Source: Amborella trichopoda (lineage: Eukaryota > Streptophyta > Magnoliopsida > Amborellales > Amborellaceae). From it: a DNA stretch of 64,000 nucleotides. Location: positions 1,086,586-1,150,585 of the forward strand of contig NW_006499973.1 in assembly GCF_000471905.2 (NCBI RefSeq). Direction: 5' to 3'. The translations under genes and the position numbers were made by a program. Positions 33,691 to 43,670 of this stretch are shown in pieces. Position 1 is the first letter of the stretch. The number at the start of each line of letters is the position of its first letter. Below the pieces are notes generated by a model. The model did no database searches and was not told the origin of the DNA. It saw only the letters and a program-made list of their open reading frames with translations.

Positions 33691-35719
33691 TCCTCCTGAC
33701 CATGACCTCTTGGAAGAAACGGTCAGTGTCATGGTAATCAATGACCCGAACGAAGCTCAAGAGGACCAGATGACCAGGTTTGAGATCATGATGCAACCCA
33801 TCCTTGCAAAGATGGACGACTCGAAGCCTCCAGGCCCACTTTCTCTCACCACGAGACCAATCCTTCGCCTGGTAAAGGCACAGTCCCTAGACAGACTCCC
33901 CAACCGATCTCCCAAGATAGCTCTCGTTCTTGAGCGGTCTCCTAAACAGACATAGACACCATGGTCAGCCATATCGTTAAGAATAACGTCCCAAGCATGC
34001 ACGAGGTGCCGCTATATCAAAAGTTGTACCCCTTGTACATTGACCAAGTACCCTTTCCTCCGAACTATCAAAAGGGGAAGCTTCCCCTGTTCAACGATAC
34101 TACGTCCCCTCATCAGCATACTACCCAATTCCTAGCAGCCTGCCGAGAGACAGCGATTGATGGACTGCTCCTCCTATGGTAGTTCGTCGAGACTATCGAA
34201 TGGCCAGTCATCCAATGGTATGCTCTGCTGCCCCCAAACGCGATGCACATGTGGCAAGAAATGGAGCAGTTGTTCTATCAACATTTCTACGAAGTCCAAA
34301 GGAACGTGGAGACCATCGAGCTCCTCACTCGGAGGCAGTTGACAAGTTCATCACCCGTTGGAGAGAGTTGCCAACCTTCTATGCCACTCCCATGACAGTA
34401 AAGGAGGTGGTCCAGACCTGTATGTGGAACATACTTCCTGAGATCGCTCTGCATGGCGAGGCATCCAATGCACCCTCCATGTCAGTGCTCATCTCTAAGG
34501 TAGTTCGTATCAAGGGTTTGTTCAAGTACACAGCTCTCGTCAACAATCCTCCAACTCGAACTCTCGCTCCAATAGTCTGGGCAACCAAATGGTAGTGATC
34601 AGTGGGGCTGTCACCGTGACCGACTCCAATAAAGCTGCCCCTCAGACTCTCAACCTCTCAAAGGAGCAAGCGCCTCAAGGCAGAGGCAAGCAGCAGTCCC
34701 ACAATGCGGTCCTGCTCCCTAAAAATAGCAAGCAGAACGACTACTGGGCCTAGCACCAGAATAAAGATTACCCCTTTGACAAGGAGTGGACTCCCGGACT
34801 GCTTCGACTGCTCCTAGAAGAAAACATGATCCAGTTGCTAAAGGCCAGCACTGAAGAGTCAGCTGGGTAGGAGACATATGAGAGGTACTGTACATATCAC
34901 AAGAGAATAGGCCACCCCCACTTACGATTGTTATAGCTCAACGATACTATCGAGGCCCTTATCAGTAAGGGTCAAATAAAGATCGAAGAGTTGAAGAAAG
35001 CATTTTGGGCAACTGAGGCTTCACACATAATCACAATCCTTGAGGATGACGAGGTACCCGCTATCCTCTGTGCATTCTTCTCCATGATGCTCAAAGAAGG
35101 ACTCATCACTCCTAAGCCTGCAGGACAGCTTAAGTTATTGCCTCCAAGGACTGAGAACCTCTGATGTGCATATCACTGGATACTAGGCCACAACGTCGGC
35201 GAGTGCATCGGGTTCCATAAGCTCTTGACAAAGAAGATGCAGCAAGGTCAAGAAGCTCGTGACAACCATGAAGAACATTCTCTAGTCCCAGCCTTGCCAG
35301 TACAAAAAGACCTCCCGACTCAAGCCCGTGGAAACATCGAGCAAGACCCCCTGCAGGCTCTCTTCAAGGCAATGCTTCAACAGGACCTCATTTTTCCTAA
35401 TCTCTCCAGGCAACCTAGGCATCTTGCCCGGGGCACGAAAAAACTCTGGTGCCCCTATCACCAAGTTTGGGGCCACGAACTCAAAGAAAGCTTCGAATTT
35501 AAGGCTATAATCGAGGAGAAGATTAAGCAAGGCCACACCATTTGTGCCTTCCTCCCAAAACACTTCCACTCCGTCGCTACTGCTCGAGAGAAAACCCTAC
35601 TACAAGCCCCTCACGAGCATACATTGGACCCTTGGTCTGTGCTGCATGACCTTAAACTGCACAGCCTTGGTCCATGCTGCATGACCACAAATTGCACAGC
35701 CTTGGTCCAAAGTATATGA
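33691..35719 (+). pseudogene. Gag of element D with three zinc knuckles
   Basis: The N-terminal frame (33710) reads VSVMVINDPNEAQEDQMTRFEIMMQPILAKMDD. The core region has YQKGKLPLFNDTTSPHQHTTQF (about 34065-34130) and, after a frameshift, VDKFITRWRELPTFYATPM and LPEIALHGEASNAPSMSVLIS (34340-34500). Knuckles follow: YCTYHKRIGHPH (about 34890, last cysteine lost), CAYHWILGHNVGECIGFH (about 35164-35217, intact C-x2-H-x4-H-x4-C) and WCPYHQVWGHELKES (about 35449-35493, last cysteine to serine). The C-terminal frame 35225-35719 runs into the GACCTTAAACTG array, so its last codons are repeat-derived. No pol follows. Confidence 0.85.
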
Positions 35720-35895
35720 CCCTAAACTGTAGCAGAGATCTAGTTGCATGACCTTAAACTGCATGGTCATAATTGCATGACTTTAAACTGCATAACCATG
35801 CTCCAAGCTAGATGACCTTAAACCATAGTGCACGTCCAGACCGTATGACTTAAAACGGCTTTGCTCAAGTCCATAAGGCATGACCTTAAAGATGC
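35640..35895 (+). repeat. Tandem array, GACCTTAAACTGCA family
   Basis: About six irregular units of (T)GCATGACCTTAAACTGCA(C)AGCCTTGGTCC. Related units at 36300-36395 follow a non-repetitive interval. Same family and sense as 19430-20490 of element B. Confidence 0.8.
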
Positions 35896-36789
35896 CCCAC
35901 GTACGCACCCACCCCCTTTACGTTCATCTTCATGCTCTTCTTCCATAACCGACCCGTTCATGTGTGCACACAACTTCCATTATCTCCCCAGTGAGCCCAA
36001 ATACATGCACACACTCTTTACGTGCATCCTCAAGCACGCCTTCCCTAGCTGACCCATTCGTGTGCGTGCACCACCTTCACTATCATCGCCATATTTCATG
36101 ATTCCCCAGTGAGTATTATTCATGCTCATGAAATGGAGGGCCATCTTGCCACCCAGCTAGTGGGCCACCATTATTCACCCACCAGTCATCCGCTCATCAT
36201 CAACTCTCCACATGCAACTTCTTGCCACCTTACCAAGTGAGTCAAAGTCATCACCCAATACACTCCATGGTCTCTACAGACCGCTATTCTCTACCACGGT
36301 CCAGATGTATGACCCTAAACTATAGTGCATGTCCTCACCGCATGACGTTAAAAGGCTTCGCATAGGTCTCGAAGGCACGACCCTAAACATTCCTTCATAC
36401 AAAAAAATGGGCATGGTGTACACCTGGACAAGGGAACATCATGAGTAAAAATGACGGACGTGCATGGTCACGAAACCATGAGTAAGAGAGTTCCGTAGAA
36501 AACAAAAACCTAGGCACGGTGAAAACTCCAAAAGGGCATCGTGAACAAAAATGGACGAAAAGGGTGGACATGATTACAAGATCATGGGCAAAAGAGCCCA
36601 GGAATAAACGGAAGTTTGTAAAAACCGTCCTCACGGCACCACTTCCCCTGTTCAAGTGAAAACGCACAAAGGGTGCTTGGACCGACAAGGTAGGTTAACA
36701 CGCTACCACCGCCTTAGTCGAGATCCAAACAATCACAATTCGGGCTAGCGAGGTCTTCTAAAATCTTCAGATGCCAGCACCCAATCAAC
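35896..36789 (+). other. 3' internal region of element D, no gene
   Basis: No coding sequence recognised. The part 36410-36620 matches element B around 19150-19360 in the element sense. Two ATACATGCACACACTC/GTGTGCGTGCACC-like phrases repeat at about 35955 and 36000-36070. Confidence 0.5.
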
Positions 36790-37160
36790 ATTATGGCTCA
36801 CGAGGGAGTGAGAGCCATATGCCTCGCGGGTTTCAATATCATGGCTCACCAGGGAGTGAGAGCTGTATACCTCCTGCATTCAAAATCATGGCTCGTCAGG
36901 GAGTGAGATCCGTATGCCTCCCACACTTTAATTTCATAGCTTATTAGAGAGTGAGAGTCGCATAAAATCTCCCCAGTTTCATGGCTTATCATAGAGTGAG
37001 AGCTGCATGCGATCTCTCTAGTCTCTTGGCTCATCAAGGAGTGAGAGCCGCCTAAGATCTCTCAGTTTCATGGCTCATCAAGGAGTGAGATTCGCACATG
37101 ATCTCCCTAGTTTCATGGCTCATCAAGGAGTGAGAGCCGCATAAGATCTCCCCAGTTCAA
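36790..37160 (+). repeat. ~48-bp tandem array (ATGGCTCATCAAGGAGTGAG)
   Basis: Eight units of TTTCATGGCTCATCAAGGAG + TGAGAGCCGCATAAGATCTC with substitutions. Each has imperfect complementarity between GGCTCAC/GGCTCAT and GTGAGAGCC. It has no counterpart recognised in element B. Confidence 0.85.
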
Positions 37161-37603
37161 CAACAACAAGAGTCCTTGAGGGTGAGGAAGATGACCCAAA
37201 GATCCCTCTGAAAATGCTAAAGACCATCATGAGGCAAGAAACTGACGAATCCAGGGTCTAACCTGTCACAGGCTTCAGGGTTGTCTTCACCAAATCCCCT
37301 AACGTACTTGGGACTAGACTTTCGGGCTGGGTCAGAAGGCCTCGACTGAACTCTGCTAGATGGGACCCACAGGAGGTACCTGGAGCATCAAAAGCAAACC
37401 TAGTGTAACAATAAATAACGCCAACCGAAGGTTCATAGCATGTGACCTTCAAAGAGGCCTAGTTTTGTCCGAGGAGGTCTTGACAAAGGCCTCACGCTTC
37501 AGAAATGTAAATAGTCCCTTGAGGGTGAGGACTTCAACAAAATCCCTCAAATGATTACACTTCTTGATTCTCTCAAAGTGCGACATTCAGTGGGGTATGG
37601 TGC
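37161..37603 (+). other. 3' UTR and polypurine tract of element D
   Basis: CAGTGGGGTATGGTGC just before the LTR start at 37604 is the presumed polypurine tract for plus-strand priming. The AGTCCCTTGAGGGTGAGGAC block near 37513 corresponds to the same position in element B. No gene. Confidence 0.6.
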
Positions 37604-39856
37604 TGTTGGAAGGCATTTTTCATCAATATGGGGCCCCCGCTCAATAAAGCCTTGCAAATAGTTGAAATCTTGACAGTCTCGGAATAGCCCTATAATCGGT
37701 TAAGATCTTCATGAGGCCTCTCAAAAGTCTCCTGCCAAGTTTCGTTGCATTCTGACATGTCAAAGATAATGCAGACAAAGAAACAGTTCCGGTAGAATCG
37801 ACCTCTAGCACTCTGAAACGGACCCCTATAACTAGACCTACATTTTTTGTGTCTCAATTGACTATGGTACCACCACCATTGGATCCGTCATGATTGAAAA
37901 CCCCTAGGGGTCAAGTTTCAGCTTGAACAAACGTTATAGAAAGAGATTATAGGTGAACGAGTGAAATAGGAGGGGCACGCTATTCCTTTGCGGCCACCTT
38001 GCAACTCCAAACCATTGAAGGGACAGTCACGAATAATGATGTTCGATGCTCATATCTCACCCATCCTATGTTAGATTACGCTCAAATTTGGTGAGCATGT
38101 TTGTCTAGTCAAGACGAGCGATTCGATATATGGAATGCTCCATGATGTTACCCGAACTTGAAGGAAAGCTAAAGAGAAGTAGCTGATCCGTGAAGAATGT
38201 ACAGGAAATTCAACAGCTTCGTGCCTCGCTCGAGCGGCCGAATCACGTTACTCGCGATCCCGATCGACACGAGACTAATTTCATTAATAGTGTAAGGTCT
38301 TGGGTCATCTTTGACCCGTACCTCGTACATGATGAACGGTCGGATTCCACACACGAAGCCGATGAAAAGACTGTAAATTCCATTGACAGAATTCTAGATT
38401 CTTGTCAAAATTCCAAGCTTGCAAAATATTCGTTCGAGTACGGAATCGGGTTGCGTTTGTTGCCTCGCGATCATAACGGCATGCTCAGTGTGATTTAAAG
38501 AAAAAAAAACATAAAAAGACATCAAGGCAACAAAGCACACTATCGATCCAAAGTTTCAGGATTCATTGAAATTTCAAGTCACATGATCGTGCCCCGAAAA
38601 CACGATCTATGGCTCGAAGTTGGTATCAAATTGATCGTCATGCCGAGCCCTACAATACAATAATCATCTTACGATCAACTGGGCATCGAAACGACCCCAG
38701 ATCATCCATGCAAGATCATACAAATTCTAGAGCAATACAGGGACTGTTTTGAAATTCCATAATTTGTTAAGAAGGGGCAAATTTATCATTTTGCCACTTA
38801 TTTTCTAATTTATTTTAAATCATTTTAATCTTAATTTTTAGCAATTAGGGTTACTTGTGATCTTCCACCCATGCTTGAGGCAAAATTCTATATATACATA
38901 CATCATTGTACTTACAAAAAAGGAGGCACACACTCAACTCTTCACAAAAGAAAGAGTTTTTACTCAATATAGTTTTTCTTTCTTACAATTGTTGTGTCAC
39001 GTTGAGGTAAATTTTCTCTCTTCTTTTTCTTTGTTCTCTCTCTTCTTCTTCTCTTTCTTCTCTCTAGCGCTCCCTCGTCTGAGTTCCTCTCAGAGGCCAT
39101 GCACGGCAGTGGCAGTGTCATGCATGTCTCTCTGATGGTCTCACAGGCCACACGTGGCAGTTCCATGCGAGCCTCTCTCTTCTTTTGTTCTCCTTCCCAG
39201 CATGGTGTGTGGATAGTGCTGCTCACCTTCATCCACAAGCGTACCCCCTACCTATCAATGAAGAACACCGACGGTGAAATCCATTGTCGCTTGCAGAGTC
39301 TTCCCTTGTTATGTGTCTAGTGCAGACGGCGATACCTATTGCCCCCTGCTAGAGACATCGGCAACACGTATCGCCGCCCACGAGCTTCCTACATATGCTC
39401 GGTGCCCATCGCCATTTATAAGCCTCTTACCCTTGTGTGGTGTTCATCGCCATCTTAAGAACTACCATCGTGCGCCTTGCAAAAGGTTATCACCGAGTGC
39501 TCCGTGAGAGGCTATCATCATTCGCGAAAAGGCGTGTTGCCTTCTCATGAGGCCAACGAAGATTCCTATTGTCGCGTAGGTACTTCCTCCCTCTACCGCT
39601 TCATTTTTCTTTCTCTGTGTCTTCTTCTCTTCGTATTTTTCATTCCTCACTTGATCGAACGTAGACTTAGCCTAGCCTCACCACGTCGGTCTCTGTTTCG
39701 AGTTGTATTGCTGTCGTGCTGGTATTGAGAGCCATACCCATCTTGCTACCACTCCGACTCCGTAGTCTTCCGGCTGTAATGGTAGTCTCTCCTCCTTGTC
39801 AAGTTTTGTTCTCTTTTCTGTCTTTGTTGGAGCTTTCCTGTTCGATCACTCCCTTA
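37604..39856 (+). repeat. 3' LTR of element D, 3' end deleted
   Basis: Starts TGTTGGAAGGCATTTTTCA and follows the 5' LTR to about 39856, keeping TATATATA at 38889-38896, the GA/CT tract and the array. The final ~370 bp (U5) are missing; the next bases belong to the leader of element B. Confidence 0.85.
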
Positions 39857-40580
39857 TAGGGTGCGGTAGTGTGTGCTGAGAGGAAGGGCGAGGGGGTCGT
39901 CTTCCATGTACTTGGGCCAGCATAGCAATGGCATTGCCCCGAGTGGTGGGATGGAGATGCATGCACACAGTTTCGGCCTATAGAGGCTTGATCTTGGACT
40001 CACACTCAAGGTAACTTGAGGGTTACCCTGAGGTGTGACTTGAGTGGGTAACCCATGAGCTTTAAGGTGTGTGTGAGAGGTGGAGGCCCTAGGGTCTTCT
40101 CCTCGATGTGTTGAGTCTCTAGACAGAGAGACCCGAGATGGTGCAGGAATATGAGGGGTGGCCTCGTGCAGACCCACAGAAGCGACAACATTGCTTGCCT
40201 CTTGCAGCTAGGGCTTGGGATGCCTTCTCGCATAGCTCGTCAATACGACTGACAAGTGACTTGCCGATGACAGGGTGCATGCTGTGACTGGTAGCAGATG
40301 TACTACTAATGCAGGACGCCTTGGTGGGGAATCCATCAGAGCTAAGAGCTGTGGAGTTAGAGACCTTTAAGTCCCTTCTCACACCTATCCAGGTCAGGAC
40401 GTAGGAGCTAGACACTGGGTCTTCGCTCAGCAAGAATGTTGAGAACAAAGTTCCAGGAACTTGTTCCCGGGGATGCTCTCGAATACGGGGATGAGAAAAT
40501 CCTTGATCCGGATGAATGAGTTAAAGGGGAAATAAAGGGGAAACTAGCCAAAAAAGAATGATCAGACGAAGGATTAGTAA
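39857..40580 (-). pseudogene. Leader ORF of element B, PBS side
   Basis: On the minus strand, frame 40448-40119 contains FPTKASCISSTSATSHSMHP, KSLVSRIDELCEKASQ and a GKQ segment, matching the other leaders. The overlapping frame 40177-39854 holds HIPAPSRVSLSRDSTHRGEDPRAS, which parallels element 1 (SAPSWVSMIRDLTYRGGDTEA). The piece ends at the element D junction; roughly 650 bp that connect it to gag in element 1 are absent. Confidence 0.65.
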
Positions 40581-40600
40581 GTCCCTAGTGGAGTCACCAA
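40581..40600 (-). other. Primer-binding site of element B
   Basis: TTGGTGACTCCACTAGGGAC on the minus strand, two bases after the LTR end at 40603. Confidence 0.8.
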
Positions 40601-40602
40601 AC

Positions 40603-43600
40603 TGGTAAAATGCGTCGATCTCGGTCCCGAATCTGGATGATCCGGTGGCACGTGTCTTGGGTTTCTAAGGGACGGGACTTGAGATCATTATCTCCAGAAC
40701 CTTGCTAAGGAGCAAGGGCATGTACCCCAACTGATGAAAGAGGAATTTTAATGTGAGACAGGACACACCTCACCTGGGTCCATGACTCACTCGGGTTGGC
40801 TCGTATGGGCGCTCTCTTAGATCACGATAGAAAGCCTCTCAGTGTTACAACTGGTTCGGAATCGTCTCCCTTGGCCTATATTCCCCTGTTTTCTACAATC
40901 ACATACACAGGATTAATTTACAAGACAAGGGGGTCAAGAGAACTCACCTTGTCTTTGGTTGAATGTACACAGGAGTGCACATTCAAAAAAAGAGGGAAAG
41001 AATAGAGAAGTAGAAGAGGGGTAGAGAAAAGATAAGAAGAAGAGAAGAGAAGAGAAGGAAGAGAAGGAAGAGAAGGAAGAAAAGAGACGAGAGAGAAAAG
41101 AGAAGAGAGATAGAGAAAAGAGAGAAGAGCATAAAAGAGAGAAGAAGGAAGAGAAGAGAGAAAGAGAGAGCATAGAAAGAAGAGAAGAAGGAGATAGACG
41201 AGAAAGGAAGGAAAGAGAAAATAAGAGAGAGAAACATGAATGGCGATGAAGTTCTTTGGTTCATGACAGACAACAGAGAGAAGAGGGAGGAACATGGATG
41301 GCAATAGGTTCGACCATCCATAACAGATGAGAGACAAAGGAGAGAGAAAGAGGGAGGAAAGAGAAACATGGACGATGATGGGGTTCCACCGTTCGTGACA
41401 GATGAAAGAGGGAGGAGTGAGAAACATGGACGACGATGAGATTCTACCATCCATGATATACAAAAGAGGGCGGAGAGAGAAACATGGATGGCGATGGGGT
41501 TCTGCCATCCATGACAAATAAAAGAGGGAGGAGAGAGAAACATGGATGGCGATGGGCTTTCACAGTCAATGATAGATGAAAGAGGGAAGAGAGAGAAACA
41601 TCGATAGCGATGGGGTTTACCGTCCATGATAGACGAGAGAGAAAAGTGAGAGAAACATGGACGATGATGAGCTTCCACCATCCATGACAAACGAGAGAAG
41701 AAGAGAGAAAACCATGAATGGTGATGGGCTTCTGTCGTCCATGACAGACGAAACGGAGAAGAGAGAGAAACATGGATGACGTGGACTTCTGTCATCCATG
41801 ACAAATGATAAGGAGAAGAGAGAGAAACGTGGATGACAATGGGCTTCTGCCGTCTATGACGGATGAGAGAGAGAACTAAAGAAGAGATGAAGAGAGAGAC
41901 AAAAGCGGTAGAGAGAATATAGAGACAATGACTGCCCTTTGCACCTGTTCAGACTACTAGGCCTGCCGCTCGAAAAGGGACTCGAACCATGTCTCAATCA
42001 AGAGAGAAGAGGGAGAAAAAAAGAGGATAGAGATGGTGGCTGACCCTTTGTACCTATGCAGACTACTGGGCCCGTCGCTTGAAAAGGGGTTCAAACCATG
42101 TCTCAGTCAAGAGAAGGAGAGGAGAGAGAAAGAAAAGAATAGGTAAAGAAAAAGAAAAGAAGAGGAGAGAGATATAAAATGATAAGAGAGTGGAATTTCC
42201 TTTTTACCCTAGGGGTACCCAACTAATCTTCTCTCTCCTCTCTCCTCTCTCTCTCTCTCCTGGACGTGACCACCAATTTCATGAAAAAGACAAATTTTAT
42301 TGATCAATCGAAGACCTATTTACGATGAGTATAACGTACTATTTATAGACTTGTGCCCAAACCTGGGTGGATTAATCAAAATCTACCCTAATTGATGATA
42401 ATTACAATTTATTTGAATTAAAATAAAATCTAATAAAGGGTGCAAAATTATTGTTTCTCCACTGCTTGACAACACATGAAATTTTAAAACAGTTCATGCT
42501 GCTGCCCTAGAACGTGCGTGATCTTCCATGGCTGATTCGGGGTTGCTCCGACGCTCGTATGGCCAAAAGATGATTGTTTTTCCGTTGGGCTCGGTATGAC
42601 GATTGATTTGATAGCAACTTTGAGCCATGGATCACATTTTTTAGCCACAATCATGCGACTCGAAAGTTGAAAGAATCTGGCAATCTTTGGATCGATAGTG
42701 TGATCATGTCATGATGTATTTTCTTAGTTTCTTCATTGAATCGCACTGAGCATACCTTTATGACTGCGTTGCAACAAACGCAACTCAATTTTGTGCCCAG
42801 ATGAAGATTTCTCGATTTTAGGTTTTTGGTTGGATCTTGAATTTCGACAACTGGAATTTTACAGCAACTTCAATGTCGTCATACGCAAAATCTAATTGTT
42901 CATCACTCTTGGGGTTCAAACTAGCCATAACCCTGAACCTTATGCACACAATGCAACTAGTTTCGTGTCGATCGGGTACGCGAGTGTCGTGATATGGTCG
43001 CTCGAGTGGGGTGCGTTGCTACTGAATTTCTTGCAACTTTCTTCATGAATCGTCAACTTCTCTCTAGCTTTTCTCCCTGCTCGAGCATGGTCACAGGGTG
43101 TGCCACATTATCAAAACACTCGTCTTGATGAGATGAATATGGTCACACAATTTGAGCGCGATCCAACTTGAAACGAAGGACATATGAGTCTAGAAAGTTA
43201 CTACCTGAAACTGTGAAAACATTCGCCATGAATGGTGACTTGGTGCAGGGAGGGTGCATGAGATTAACGTGCGGCCTATCCCTTTTCAGTCTTTTGCCTA
43301 TAACTTCATCTTGAAGTGCCCGATTGAGTCGAAACTTGACCCACAAGGGTTTTCGATTGTGCCAGATCCAATGACGGTGGTTCCACAACCATTTTATGCT
43401 CCGTTAGTAGGGTTTTCGTTATAGAGTCCATTTTAGGGTGCTAGAGGCTGATTTTTCTAAAATTGTTTCTTTGTGTTCACTGCCTTAGACATATTGGAAT
43501 GCGACAAAACTTGGCAAGTGGCCTTTTGAAGTCCTTAGGAAGTTTTTTACTTGTTCTGGGGTAATTTTGAAACAGTCAAGAATTCCATTGTTAGTTAGAT

Positions 43601-43665
43601 TTATTGACCTGCTTCCTCTTTATTCTGCATAGGCGACTCAAGGTACTGAAAAATATCTTCAAACA
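40603..43665 (-). repeat. 5' LTR of element B (3.06 kb)
   Basis: Minus-strand start TGTTTGAAGATATTTTTCA at 43665, end at 40603. CTATAAATAG at 42348-42339 matches the 3' LTR TATA. Array at 41225-41870 and a GA-rich tract (40990-41225, plus strand). Its outer flank is the GATGG duplication and PMD copy B. Confidence 0.9.
41225..41870 (-). repeat. ~57-bp tandem array in 5' LTR of B
   Basis: About eleven units of the same type as 15465-16360. CATGGATGAC (41771-41780) and GTCATCCATG (41791-41800) form a perfect 10-base inverted repeat. Long minus-strand open frames across it (for example 41804-40983) result from the period being a multiple of three. Confidence 0.9.
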
Positions 43666-43670
43666 GATGG
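43666..43670. repeat. Target-site duplication, right (GATGG)
   Basis: Identical to 14859-14863; directly follows the LTR start (…TTCAAACA in plus orientation) of element B. Confidence 0.85.

Larger units (their letters stand above)
29444..39856 (+). mobile_element. Element D: gag-only Tat-type element nested in B
   Basis: Plus-strand order: 5' LTR (29444-32133), PBS (32136-32155), leader ORF, gag with three knuckles, 3' internal repeats, presumed polypurine tract, and 3' LTR (37604 to about 39856). No protease, RT, RNase H or integrase is present. It lies opposite in direction to its host element. The 3' LTR lacks about 370 bp of its end and the adjoining host leader lacks about 650 bp by comparison with element 1, so a deletion removed the right junction and any target duplication. 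LTRs differ by many substitutions, by eye roughly one base in five or six, implying an old insertion. Confidence 0.85.
14864..43665 (-). mobile_element. Element B: 28.8-kb Tat-type element with nested insertion
   Basis: Minus-strand order: 5' LTR (43665-40603), PBS (40600-40581), leader, gag (29316-27110), spacer, RT, two RNase H domains, integrase (to 23039), 3' internal repeats with an antisense PMD-type promoter, and 3' LTR (18123-14864). GATGG duplications flank both ends. About 10.4 kb of it is element D, inserted in the opposite direction at the leader/gag boundary; without D it is about 18 kb. The LTRs differ in length (3063 and 3260 bp) mainly through different numbers of array units. 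All coding parts are broken by stops and frameshifts. Confidence 0.9.

Noticed and set aside
40983..41804. 273-codon minus-strand open frame, and similar long frames at 15831-16436 and 50614-51348
   Set aside because: They run through ~57-bp tandem repeats and polypyrimidine tracts. With a period divisible by three, stops are absent in several frames on both strands; the translations are repetitive Ser/Leu/Phe-rich strings.
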